This document shows, piece by piece, positions 35,845-43,538 of a stretch of 64,000 nt of DNA. How positions within the stretch are numbered: position 1 is the stretch's first letter; each line of letters starts with the position of its first letter. Source of the DNA: Duncaniella muris. GTDB lineage: Bacteria; Bacteroidota; Bacteroidia; Bacteroidales; Muribaculaceae. The stretch covers positions 124,001 through 188,000 of the forward strand of contig NZ_PUEC01000002.1 in assembly GCF_003024805.1 (NCBI RefSeq), read 5' to 3'. The position numbers and the translations under genes are program-made. The notes below the pieces were generated by a model. It did not search any database and was not told the DNA's origin. It was given only the letters and a program-made list of their open reading frames with translations.

Positions 35845-36352
35845 CGGGATTATCGGGGTCGGCGGTGCGGAAGAATATCCTGATAGTCTCGCGGTCTATG
35901 TTGGTGATGAGCGAATCGGTCATCCCTACGGAGTCGATCAGGTGGGTGGTATAGGTGTAGCGGGTCACGCGGTAGTGATACATGGCGCCGCAGTCTTCCG
36001 AGGCGAAATAGGGCACTGCGTCGTAGTCGAAGCTCAGAGTGTCATTCAGCTCCGGGTAGTCAAGCGCTTTCTGGCAGTAGTGTATGTAGAAAGATGTTGA
36101 GGGGCTGGTGGAGCGGAAGGGCAGATAGAGCTGCTGCTGGCGAGAATCGAGGGTCAGCAGAAGGGTGTCAGACGGCGCGCCGACGCCACCGATGGTGATC
36201 GAGTCGGGGACTATGGCCTGTCCGGTCGACATGGCGTAGAAGCCGGCCAGCGGTAGGGAGTTCTGGTTCTCGGTGCAGCCCACGTTGCTGCATGACTGCG
36301 TAAGCAGTGCTCCGGCGGCGAGTAGGCCTGAGATGTAAACGAGTGATTTCAA
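35831..36352 (-). CDS. DUF6452-like lipoprotein, start next to a MITE
   Basis: The product is 173 aa from the TTG at 36352 (KSLVYISGLLAAGALLTQSC). The signal ends in a lipidation-type Cys, followed by a beta-rich domain (LPLAGFYAM ... TLLLTLDSRQQQLYLPF ... CGAMYHYRVTRYTYT). Function unknown. There is no ATG in a suitable place: upstream ATGs in frame lie inside the 321-bp MITE that begins 15 bp upstream, and translating from them would add a transposon-derived leader and bury the signal peptide. The MITE may have replaced the native promoter and start. First gene of the DUF6452-DUF6048-phoH run. Confidence 0.78.
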   Translation of the reverse strand: MKSLVYISGLLAAGALLTQSCSNVGCTENQNSLPLAGFYAMSTGQAIVPDSITIGGVGAPSDTLLLTLDSRQQQLYLPFRSTSPSTSFYIHYCQKALDYPELNDTLSFDYDAVPYFASEDCGAMYHYRVTRYTYTTHLIDSVGMTDSLITNIDRETIRIFFRTADPDNPDDND

Positions 36353-36366
36353 TCCTGTATCGCTAA

Positions 36367-36687
36367 GAGGTTGTTTAAAAACAATAGTTAAAATCTGAGC
36401 GAAAGTTTTGAGGTGGATATGGCTCTGAATTGAAGGAGCATAGCGAGCTATGTGACTGAGATGAAGAGCCATAGGCACCCAAAACTTTCGCAGGCGAGGG
36501 TATTGTCTTCTTCCCTTTTAGTAATTTCATGTTTTAGTATTTTTTTAGTTACCTGAGCCTTGGTGTCTCTTTTGCTAAATTGTTGAAATTCGTCAGTCAC
36601 ATAGCTCGCTATGCTCCTTCCTCATTTGCAACAATTTATCTAAAAGATACACCACTCAGATTTTAACTCTTGTTTTTAAACAACCTC
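36367..36687. mobile_element. 321-bp MITE, copy 1
   Basis: Terminal inverted repeats of 33 bp (one mismatch) start GAGGTTGTTTAAAAACAA and end in the inverse CAACCTC. TAA flanks both ends (36364-36366 and 36688-36690), consistent with a 3-bp target duplication. A second, perfect 28-bp inverted repeat lies inside (36432-36459 and 36593-36620), so the whole element can fold into one long hairpin. No transposase is encoded. Copy 2 at 62724 has exactly the same length. TAA fits the TNA targets of IS1031-type IS5-family elements, which is an inference. Confidence 0.93.
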
Positions 36688-36744
36688 TAAATTTGAATCG
36701 GGTTTTGTGTGGCGGGCGTGATCCTGATGCCGGTCGGCCGATGT

Positions 36745-37281
36745 TCAGAATTTGCCCCATCTGACGATCTCGTCGAGGCTCTTGCGCTTCTTTTCGGGCA
36801 CAGCCTGCGGATCGGCGGGATAGCCTATCGGAATTATTGCCACGGGTTCTACTCCGGCAGGCAGTCCGAAAGCTTCGGCTATCGGGGCCGGGACGAAGTT
36901 GCACACCCAGCAGGTGCCGAGCTCAAGGCTTGTAGCTGCGAGACAGAGGTGCTCGATGGCTATCGAGAGGTCTACGTCGGTGTGGTCTTTGCCGTCGCAT
37001 CCTCGGTGCCAGGCTTCGTCATGGATGCCGCAGGCTACTATGAATTCAGGGGCGGTGCGTATCCACTGGCGGTCGTAGCTGCCGGTGATGGCTTCGCGCT
37101 GTTCGGCAGAGTCGGCCACGAGGAATACCCAGGGCTGGCGGTTGCAGGCCGAGGGGGCGAGGCGGGCCACGTCGAGCACCGAGCGGAGGGTGTCGCGGCT
37201 CACGGGGCGGTCAGAGTAGTCGCGGCATGAATAGCGCAGCTGGCTCAGACGGTATAACTGGGGATAGGCGTTGGATTGCAT
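36745..37281 (-). CDS. Nitroreductase family protein
   Basis: FMN-dependent NAD(P)H oxidoreductase fold, 178 aa. Features: RYSCRDYSDRPVSRDTL (FMN phosphate contact Arg), ARLAPSACNRQPWVFLV, DVDLSIAIEHLCLAATSLELGTCWVCNF, and the C-terminal IPIGYPADP with KKRKSLDEIV. It lacks the longer insertion of NfsA-type enzymes. Substrate unknown; a monocistronic leftward gene just past the MITE, which lies 3' of it. Confidence 0.92.
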   Translation of the reverse strand: MQSNAYPQLYRLSQLRYSCRDYSDRPVSRDTLRSVLDVARLAPSACNRQPWVFLVADSAEQREAITGSYDRQWIRTAPEFIVACGIHDEAWHRGCDGKDHTDVDLSIAIEHLCLAATSLELGTCWVCNFVPAPIAEAFGLPAGVEPVAIIPIGYPADPQAVPEKKRKSLDEIVRWGKF

Positions 37282-37360
37282 GGGTCTGTAATGGTTTATC
37301 CGGTGTGTGGTTGGATATCTGATTAGAAATGAATGAGATGCCTGGTGAGGCTGTTCCCTG

Positions 37361-38323
37361 CTACTTGTCGATGCCGATTTCTTCCTTGATCTCGTAGTGG
37401 TTGCGTCCGGGAGCGTTGCGGGCTATCAGCTCGCCGATGAAACCGGTGAGGAAGAGCATGGTGCCGAGGAGCATCATGGTCAGTGCCAGGTAGAAGTAGG
37501 GAGAGTCGGTCACCAGGCGGTAGGGATTGCCGTGGGTCATGTCATAGAGCTTGCCGAAGCCGACAGCCATCACGGCTATGAAGCCGATGATGAACATCAG
37601 CGAGCCGAGCAGGCCGAAGAAGTGCATCGGCTTGGCTCCGAATTTGCCTGTGAACCAGAGGGTGGCCAGGTCGAGGTAGCCGTTGACAAAGCGGTCGAGC
37701 CCGAATTTGGTGCTGCCGTATTTGCGGGCCTGGTGGTGGACTTCCTTCTCGCCGATGCGGGTGAAGCCTGCGTTTTTGGCGAGATAGGGGATGTAGCGGT
37801 GCATGTCGCCGTAGACCTCGATGTGTTTCACCACTTCCAGCCGGTAGGCTTTCAGGCCGCAGTTGAAATCGTGGAGGTTCTTGATGCCGCTGACCTTGCG
37901 GGCTGTGGCGTTGAACAGTTTGGTGGGGATGGTTTTCGACAGCGGGTCGTAGCGCTTGCGTTTCCAGCCCGACACGAGGTCATAGCCGTCGCGCATGATC
38001 ATGCGGTAGAGCTCCGGGATCTCATCGGGCGAGTCCTGCAGGTCGGCATCCATCGTTATGACCACATCGCCTTTGGCGGCGTTGAAGCCGGTGTTGAGAG
38101 CCGGCGACTTTCCGTAGTTGCGGCGGAATGATATGCCGTGGAGATTCGGGTTTTTCTCCTGGAGGCTGCGTATGGTGGCCCAGGAGTCGTCGGTGCTGCC
38201 GTCATCGACGAAGATGACTTCGTAGCTGAAATCATGGTCATTCATCACGCGCTCGATCCAGGCGGCGAGTTCGGGCAGCGATTCGGCTTCGTTATAGAGG
38301 GGTATTACAACTGATATGTCCAT
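37361..38323 (-). CDS. GT2 family glycosyltransferase (DPM1/GtrB-like) with two TM helices
   Basis: The product is 320 aa. GT-A domain: VVIPLYNEAESLPEL, DDGSTDDSW, and the DxD in MDADLQDSPDE (Asp92, Asp94). Two C-terminal membrane helices (FGLLGSLMFIIGFIAVMAVG and YFYLALTMMLLGTMLFLTGF) follow, as in polyprenyl-phosphate sugar transferases. It probably loads a sugar onto undecaprenyl phosphate for envelope glycan modification. Forms a leftward pair with the DUF4199-like gene 74 bp upstream. Confidence 0.94.
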   Translation of the reverse strand: MDISVVIPLYNEAESLPELAAWIERVMNDHDFSYEVIFVDDGSTDDSWATIRSLQEKNPNLHGISFRRNYGKSPALNTGFNAAKGDVVITMDADLQDSPDEIPELYRMIMRDGYDLVSGWKRKRYDPLSKTIPTKLFNATARKVSGIKNLHDFNCGLKAYRLEVVKHIEVYGDMHRYIPYLAKNAGFTRIGEKEVHHQARKYGSTKFGLDRFVNGYLDLATLWFTGKFGAKPMHFFGLLGSLMFIIGFIAVMAVGFGKLYDMTHGNPYRLVTDSPYFYLALTMMLLGTMLFLTGFIGELIARNAPGRNHYEIKEEIGIDK

Positions 38324-38397
38324 TCTGTGTAGTTGTGAATCAGTCTTGTGTGGAGGTGTTTCTTATGTGAGTGCATCAGAGTGCCGGCAGGTGCGGG

Positions 38398-38964
38398 CTA
38401 TGATTCGGAGCTTCCGCGGCGGCGCTGCGATTTGTGGAGCAGGGCGAAACCTGCCGAGATGATGATAGAGAGTATCGAGCCGCTGACTATCGTGGCCATT
38501 ATGATCTCGGTCACAATCGCTATCGGGGTGGGGATGAAATTGGCCCTGATCATCCGGGCGGCTATCTCGCCGGCTTCGGCCACGGGAGTTCCGGGCAACT
38601 TCTTGCCGGTCTCTACCAGCCCTTCGAGCTGGCTGAGCACGAATCCGGGTTCGATCCATTTCATGTAGATCACCAGCAGCGCTCCTGAAATGAGGATGCC
38701 GCAGATGAAAGTAACCACACCGGTCATCCACATCATGGGGAATGTGGCGCATCCCTGCAGCTCACGGTCATAGCGCCTGAGCACTATGAAGATGAACACC
38801 GGCACTCCGAGCATCAGCAGCAGTGACAGCAGCCCGGTCAGAGGCAGCGTTTTTCCGAAAATAGAACTGAAAAACATCACTGACAGGTAGATGCCGAACA
38901 GGAAGCCGAAGTCGGCGCCACGGCGGTAGGGCGAGGTTATGATTCTTCTGTCTGAATTATCCAT
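38398..38964 (-). CDS. DUF4199-like membrane protein
   Basis: The product is 188 aa. Hydrophobic segments at about 20-37, 40-62, 77-103 and 152-178 with a Gly-rich GFLFGIYLSVMFF first helix, matching the DUF4199 pattern. Basic C-terminus KSQRRRGSSES. Function unknown; in Bacteroidales this family is regularly found just upstream of a GT2 gene, as here, so it may assist the glycosyltransferase in the membrane. Confidence 0.82.
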   Translation of the reverse strand: MDNSDRRIITSPYRRGADFGFLFGIYLSVMFFSSIFGKTLPLTGLLSLLLMLGVPVFIFIVLRRYDRELQGCATFPMMWMTGVVTFICGILISGALLVIYMKWIEPGFVLSQLEGLVETGKKLPGTPVAEAGEIAARMIRANFIPTPIAIVTEIIMATIVSGSILSIIISAGFALLHKSQRRRGSSES

Positions 38965-39007
38965 ATGCGAGAGATGATGATCGTCTGTAGAAAATCTCTA
39001 CGACTTG

Positions 39008-39015
39008 CAAAGTTA
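39008..39015 (-). promoter_or_regulatory. -7 box of the DUF4199-GT2 unit
   Basis: CAAAGTTA reads TAACTTTG on the minus strand, 43 bp before the ATG. The -33 region lacks a clean TTG. Confidence 0.5.
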
Positions 39016-39023
39016 GGTATTTT

Positions 39024-39055
39024 TTGGGATTTTATCGAAGAATGTTGTAACTTTG
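39024..39055 (+). promoter_or_regulatory. Promoter of the lptE operon
   Basis: TTG at 39024-39026, 21-bp spacer, TAACTTTG at 39048-39055. Only 7 nt separate the box from the ATG at 39063, so the mRNA should be nearly leaderless. Confidence 0.72.
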
Positions 39056-39062
39056 TGCTTCC

Positions 39063-39593
39063 ATGAAAGCATTTGGATCAACATATCTGCTTCGCTTCTT
39101 GCTTGTCCTCGTCATGAGCTGCATGGCGGGAGGCTGCCGTATAAGCTACAAGCTCAATGGCGCGGCCATTGACTACACGGTCTATAAAACCATCTACGTC
39201 TCCAACTTCCCCATTCGCGCGGCCCTCGTCTATCCGCCTCTGCAGCAGACATTCGAAAACGAACTGCTCGACTACATAACGCGAAACACACGCCTGCGGA
39301 CCATCGACACCAACAATGCCGACCTGCAGCTCGAAGGCGAGATTGTGGGCTACAATCTCTCGCCCCAGGCCGTGACTGAAAACGCCTATGCCTCACGCAC
39401 CCGACTGACCATCCAGGTAAAGATCACCTACACCGACAACCGGCAGGAGGGCAAGGACATCAGTCAGACCTTCAGCGCCTACCGCGACTTTGACAGCTCA
39501 GAGATGCTGACCGACGTCCAGGATCAGCTCTGTTCCGAAATATCCAAAGAGCTTGTCGACCTTATTTTCAACGCCACCCTTGGTGACTGGTAA
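39063..39593 (+). CDS. lptE: LPS assembly lipoprotein LptE-like
   Basis: Outer-membrane lipoprotein that plugs LptD during LPS insertion. The product is 176 aa with lipobox MAGGC (Cys25). The domain has the Bacteroidota LptE pattern: IYVSNFPIRAALVYPPLQQTFENELLDYI, then TRLRTIDTNNADLQLEGEIVGY and the amphipathic C-terminal helix LCSEISKELVDLIFN. It heads the run lptE-TPR-like-secG, a conserved Bacteroidales arrangement. Confidence 0.9.
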   Translation: MKAFGSTYLLRFLLVLVMSCMAGGCRISYKLNGAAIDYTVYKTIYVSNFPIRAALVYPPLQQTFENELLDYITRNTRLRTIDTNNADLQLEGEIVGYNLSPQAVTENAYASRTRLTIQVKITYTDNRQEGKDISQTFSAYRDFDSSEMLTDVQDQLCSEISKELVDLIFNATLGDW

Positions 39594-39618
39594 CCAACAT
39601 TCATCCGTACTGTCATTT

Positions 39619-40389
39619 ATGGAAGAAGCTCTCAGTCATTATCTTCGCGCTCTTGCCGACCCTGAAGTGCCGGTCAGCATTTCAGACGTCGAGCATCTGC
39701 TCAGGGAATACCCCTTCTTTACGCTTCCGGCCCTGACGCTGATGCGCCGGGAGGGCGCTTCGCTTCCGGCCGACACACGCCGCCGGCTGATGGATGGTCT
39801 GGCGCTCAATGCCGCTGACCAGGCCGCTCTGGCCATCATGACCGATCCGCGCAGCGACGTGTGGCTTGATTTCTATCCGTCAGAAAAGAAACCGGAGGTC
39901 ACAACTGACAATGCCATAGACACCTTCCTCGCCACTTACGGCCATTCTACCCCTGAAGAGGACGCCCTGCTTGAAAAACTTATTTTCAACCCCACGGCCG
40001 ACTATTCGATGCTCCTTGCCCGCGAGGAGGAAGAAAGTCTGCCGCCGGAGCCTGCTCCGACTGATAATTCGCAGGACGCTCTGATCAACGCCTTCATACT
40101 CAAGAACAAAGCCCCGCATCAGCCGGCTCCGCAGGCCGATGATGAAGCGGCTTCCGAACCGCCAGCCGCACTCGCTCCCGAAGACCATCCGGTGGCCGTC
40201 AAAGACACCGCCGACGACTCCTCGCTGAGCGAAAGCCTGGCCAAAATCTACATACGCCGCCGCCGCTACGACAAGGCATTTGAAATAATTCACAATTTGA
40301 GTTTGAAAAATCCAAAAAAAAGTGTTTACTTTGCAGACCAATTGCGGTTTTTGCAGAAATTGATGATCAATTCCCGCTATAACACCTGA
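39619..40389 (+). CDS. Conserved hypothetical protein between lptE and secG (TPR-like C-terminus)
   Basis: The product is 256 aa, no signal peptide, probably cytosolic. The N-terminal helical half contains ISDVEHLLREYPFFTLPALTLM; the middle (about 140-215) is acidic, Pro/Ala-rich and likely disordered; the C-terminus has one TPR-like helix pair (SLAKIYIRRRRYDKAFEIIHNLSLKNPKKSVYFADQ is too short for a full array). The start at 39619 is preferred because an upstream in-frame reading overlaps lptE with non-conserved sequence. Position between lptE and secG is conserved in Bacteroidales; role unknown. Confidence 0.82.
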   Translation: MEEALSHYLRALADPEVPVSISDVEHLLREYPFFTLPALTLMRREGASLPADTRRRLMDGLALNAADQAALAIMTDPRSDVWLDFYPSEKKPEVTTDNAIDTFLATYGHSTPEEDALLEKLIFNPTADYSMLLAREEEESLPPEPAPTDNSQDALINAFILKNKAPHQPAPQADDEAASEPPAALAPEDHPVAVKDTADDSSLSESLAKIYIRRRRYDKAFEIIHNLSLKNPKKSVYFADQLRFLQKLMINSRYNT

Positions 40390-40418
40390 TTTCTAAATTA
40401 ATAAACCATACAATAATT

Positions 40419-40805
40419 ATGTATATCGTACTGATTATCCTGACGCTCATCTGCGCTCTTCTTCTCATCTGCGTAGTGCTCGTTCAGAAGTCAAAAGGTG
40501 GAGGCCTTTCTTCCTCATTCGCCGGTTCAAACCAGATCATGGGTGTGCGCCGCACCAACAGCTTCATCGAAAAGCTCACCTGGGGCCTCGCCGGAGCCAT
40601 CTGCCTCCTCTCCATTCTTGCAACATTCACAATGCCGAAAGCCATCAATGCTTCTTCTTCACGTGTGAACGCAGCTCCCGCCGAGCAGGCTGTCCCCGCC
40701 GACTTCAACACTGAAGTTCCTGCAGCTCCCGTAGCGGCTCCCGCTCCTGCCGCTGACCAGGCTCCCGCGCAGGCTCCCGCTGCTGAAGAAGCTCCCGCAG
40801 AATAA
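40419..40805 (+). CDS. secG: Preprotein translocase subunit SecG
   Basis: Inner-membrane accessory subunit of SecYEG, 128 aa. Two TM helices: YIVLIILTLICALLLICVVL and LTWGLAGAICLLSILATF, separated by the typical VQKSKGGGLSSSFAG loop. An Ala/Pro-rich tail of about 45 residues (PAAPVAAPAPAADQAPAQ...) follows the second helix and is absent from short SecG proteins; it probably extends as a flexible periplasmic segment. Confidence 0.93.
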   Translation: MYIVLIILTLICALLLICVVLVQKSKGGGLSSSFAGSNQIMGVRRTNSFIEKLTWGLAGAICLLSILATFTMPKAINASSSRVNAAPAEQAVPADFNTEVPAAPVAAPAPAADQAPAQAPAAEEAPAE

Positions 40806-40911
40806 ACCCGATCTGCGGATTTCAACACGCGAATCACATTTTATCTACTCCATCCCCCCCTTACCGGCCTGCCCTGACCTTCGAGTCGGTGCAGGCTTGA
40901 TTTGATTCTAT

Positions 40912-42744
40912 ATGAAAGATTTATGGCTGCTGCTGCGGAGGTTCGTGCCACCATATAAAAAGTATCTTCTACTTAATATATTATTCAACTTCCTCTCGGC
41001 CTTTCTCACACTGTTTTCATTCGCGCTGATCATTCCGATTCTTGAAATGCTTTTCAAGGTGAAGGAGGCGCATTATGAATTCATGCCCTGGGGATCAGCC
41101 GGGTTGAAAGACACACTGATCAACAATTTCTATTGGATCACCCAGCAGTGCATAGGCGAGTGGGGCCCGATAGGCACCCTCGTGGCTCTCGCCGCTGCAC
41201 TGGTCTTCATGACCGGACTGAAAACAGGCACTGCCTATGCCAGTTCCTACTTCGTCATACCGATGAGGGCCGGAATCGTGCGTGACATCCGCAATTTTGT
41301 CTATGACAAGATAGTCTCCCTCCCCATCGGCTATTTCACCTCCGAGCGCAAAGGCGACGTTATGGCCCGCATGACAGGCGATGTCGCCGAGATTGAGAAC
41401 TCCATCATGGCCTCGCTCGACATGCTCTTCAAAAACCCGGTGATGATTATAGTCTGCCTGGGCATGATGATCATGATCTCCTGGCAGCTCACCCTCTTCG
41501 TGCTCGTGCTCCTTCCCATAGCCGGACTGGTGATGGGGCGAGTGGGCAAGCGCCTGAAGCGGAAATCGCTCCAGGGCCAGCAGCAGTGGGGCATAATAAT
41601 GAGCTACATCGAAGAAACTCTCGGAGGTCTGCGCGTCATCAAGGCCTTCAATGCAGAGTCAAAGGTCACAGGCCGTTTCCGCAACGGCAACCAGCGCTTC
41701 TACAACATCACCACCTCCGTACAGCGGCGCCAGTCGCTCGCCCACCCCATGAGCGAGTTGCTCGGCACAATGACCATCGCCATAGTGCTCTGCTTCGGTG
41801 GCGCTCTGATCCTTTCCGGCAAGACCTCGCTCACAGCTCCGGAATTCATATATTATATGGTGATCTTCTACAGCATCATCAATCCGGCCAAAGATCTCTC
41901 GAAAGCGGTCTATGCCATCCAGAAAGGCCTTGCCGCTATGGAGCGTGTGGATGCCATACTCGCCGCCGTCAATCCCATAGCCGATCCGAAGACCCCGGCT
42001 CATATCCCTGACCTCAAAGGCCATATCTGCTACAGGAACGTCACCTTCGGCTACGATCCGGAACTGCCGGTGGTCTCTGATATTGATCTTGACATTCCTG
42101 CCGGCCACACCGTGGCGCTCGTAGGGCAGAGCGGCAGCGGCAAGTCGACCCTCGCCGACCTTCTGCCACGCTTCTATGACATCAACAAGGGCTCGATCTC
42201 GATTGACGGCTGTGACCTGCGTGATCTGCCTGTGCATGAGCTCAGAGGATTCATGGGCAATGTCAATCAGGAAGCCATTCTTTTTAACGACACTATTTTC
42301 AACAACATAGCTTTCGGCGTGAAAAGCGCCACCAGAGAAGAGGTGATAGCCGCCGCGAAGATTGCCAACGCCCACGAGTTTATCATGGCCACCGAAGAGG
42401 GCTATGACACAAACATCGGCGACCGCGGCTGCCGTCTTTCCGGAGGTCAGCGCCAGCGCCTGTCAATAGCACGAGCCATTCTCAAGAATCCCCCCGTGCT
42501 CATTCTCGACGAGGCCACTTCGGCCCTTGACAGCGAGAGTGAGAAACTGGTACAGGAAGCCCTGGAACGGCTGATGAAAGACCGCACTACTCTCGTCATA
42601 GCCCACCGCCTCTCGACCATCAAGAACGCCGACCAGATCTGTGTGCTCCACGAAGGACGCATAGTGGAGCGTGGCACGCATGACGACCTGCTTGCTCTCA
42701 ACGGATACTACACGAGGCTTGTTGAGATGCAGTCCATGAAATAG
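40912..42744 (+). CDS. ABC exporter, MsbA-like (fused permease-ATPase)
   Basis: The product is 610 aa half-transporter. Membrane domain about 1-330 with six helices; ATPase domain with Walker A GQSGSGKST (405-413), Q-loop NVNQEAILFNDTIFNNI, signature LSGGQRQRLSIARA, Walker B VLILDEATSALDSESE and switch His in IAHRLSTI. Best guess is flipping of lipid A-core (MsbA), supported loosely by the lptE gene nearby, but a drug exporter cannot be excluded. A hairpin terminator follows. Confidence 0.9.
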   Translation: MKDLWLLLRRFVPPYKKYLLLNILFNFLSAFLTLFSFALIIPILEMLFKVKEAHYEFMPWGSAGLKDTLINNFYWITQQCIGEWGPIGTLVALAAALVFMTGLKTGTAYASSYFVIPMRAGIVRDIRNFVYDKIVSLPIGYFTSERKGDVMARMTGDVAEIENSIMASLDMLFKNPVMIIVCLGMMIMISWQLTLFVLVLLPIAGLVMGRVGKRLKRKSLQGQQQWGIIMSYIEETLGGLRVIKAFNAESKVTGRFRNGNQRFYNITTSVQRRQSLAHPMSELLGTMTIAIVLCFGGALILSGKTSLTAPEFIYYMVIFYSIINPAKDLSKAVYAIQKGLAAMERVDAILAAVNPIADPKTPAHIPDLKGHICYRNVTFGYDPELPVVSDIDLDIPAGHTVALVGQSGSGKSTLADLLPRFYDINKGSISIDGCDLRDLPVHELRGFMGNVNQEAILFNDTIFNNIAFGVKSATREEVIAAAKIANAHEFIMATEEGYDTNIGDRGCRLSGGQRQRLSIARAILKNPPVLILDEATSALDSESEKLVQEALERLMKDRTTLVIAHRLSTIKNADQICVLHEGRIVERGTHDDLLALNGYYTRLVEMQSMK

Positions 42745-42752
42745 AAACAGTG

Positions 42753-42792
42753 ATCCCCTCTCGGCTTCGGCCGGCGAGGGGATTCATTTTGT
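42753..42792 (+). terminator. Terminator of the ABC exporter gene
   Basis: The arms ATCCCCTC / GAGGGGAT (42753-42760 and 42776-42783) carry an inner CGGC/GCCG pair, then TCATTTTG. Confidence 0.75.
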
Positions 42793-42844
42793 AAGATCAA
42801 AACCGAATATTAATATAAATAGAAAGTAATTTTTGGCAAAATGT

Positions 42845-42874
42845 TTGAAAATTGTTTTAAAATGTGTATATTTG
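42845..42874 (+). promoter_or_regulatory. Promoter of the Lrp-family gene
   Basis: TTG at 42845-42847, 19-bp spacer, TATATTTG at 42867-42874. The leader is about 110 nt. Confidence 0.72.
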
Positions 42875-42987
42875 TCAAAAATTCACAGAATCTGCCAAGG
42901 CTGTCTCCGATAGGAATGATACATGAGTAAAGATTTGGATTGTTCAACGCTTGGATCGGACAAAGCCTGCTTATAGAGTACATGCTA

Positions 42988-43452
42988 ATGGAAAAAATTG
43001 ACAATTTAGACCGTAAGATCCTGGAGATCATTATGAGAAACGCGAGGATAGCCTCAAAAGACGTGGCAACGGAATGTGGAGTCTCACGCGCGGCTATCCA
43101 CCAGCGCATCCAGCGTATGATCGACCTGAATGTTATAACCGGCTCAGGCTACAATGTCGATCCGAAAGTGCTTGGTTACCGCACCTGTACATATATCGGT
43201 GTCAATCTTGAGCGCGGAGCCATGTATCGCGAGGTAGTGCCGGAGCTTGAAAAGATACATGAGATCGTGGAGTGTCATTTCACCACCGGTCCATACTCCA
43301 TGCTCATCAAACTCTTTGCCCGCGACAACGAGCACCTGATGGAACTCCTCAACGACAAGATCCAGATGATACCCGGCGTAACCGGAACAGAGACCCTCAT
43401 CTCGCTTGACCACAGCATCTCGCGGGTGCTCCCGGTCACTTACGACGACTGA
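42988..43452 (+). CDS. Lrp/AsnC family transcriptional regulator
   Basis: The product is 154 aa: N-terminal winged helix-turn-helix (NLDRKILEIIMRNARIASKDVATECGVSRAAIHQRIQRM) and C-terminal RAM ligand-sensing domain (CTYIGVNLERGAMYREV ... VVECHFTTGPYSMLIKL is the beta-sheet core). Binds DNA as oligomers and usually senses amino acids. The start ATG at 42988 gives the conserved MEKIDNLDRK; an ATG two codons earlier is possible. The GH2 gene follows by 86 bp without a visible promoter, so they may be cotranscribed. Confidence 0.93.
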   Translation: MEKIDNLDRKILEIIMRNARIASKDVATECGVSRAAIHQRIQRMIDLNVITGSGYNVDPKVLGYRTCTYIGVNLERGAMYREVVPELEKIHEIVECHFTTGPYSMLIKLFARDNEHLMELLNDKIQMIPGVTGTETLISLDHSISRVLPVTYDD

Positions 43453-43538
43453 TCGGGCTGACTCACCGACTCTCGCACTCCTCCCTCCTCAGGCTGTTTT
43501 TCCTACTCTATATATCTCTCTGCAACTGCAAACCTCTC

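Noticed and set aside
36353-36478. N-terminal extension of the DUF6452-like protein starting in the MITE (HLSHIAR-type leader)
   Set aside because: The same leader appears in a frame over MITE copy 2 at 62709-62829 before an unrelated sequence, so it is transposon sequence, and it would hide the lipoprotein signal.
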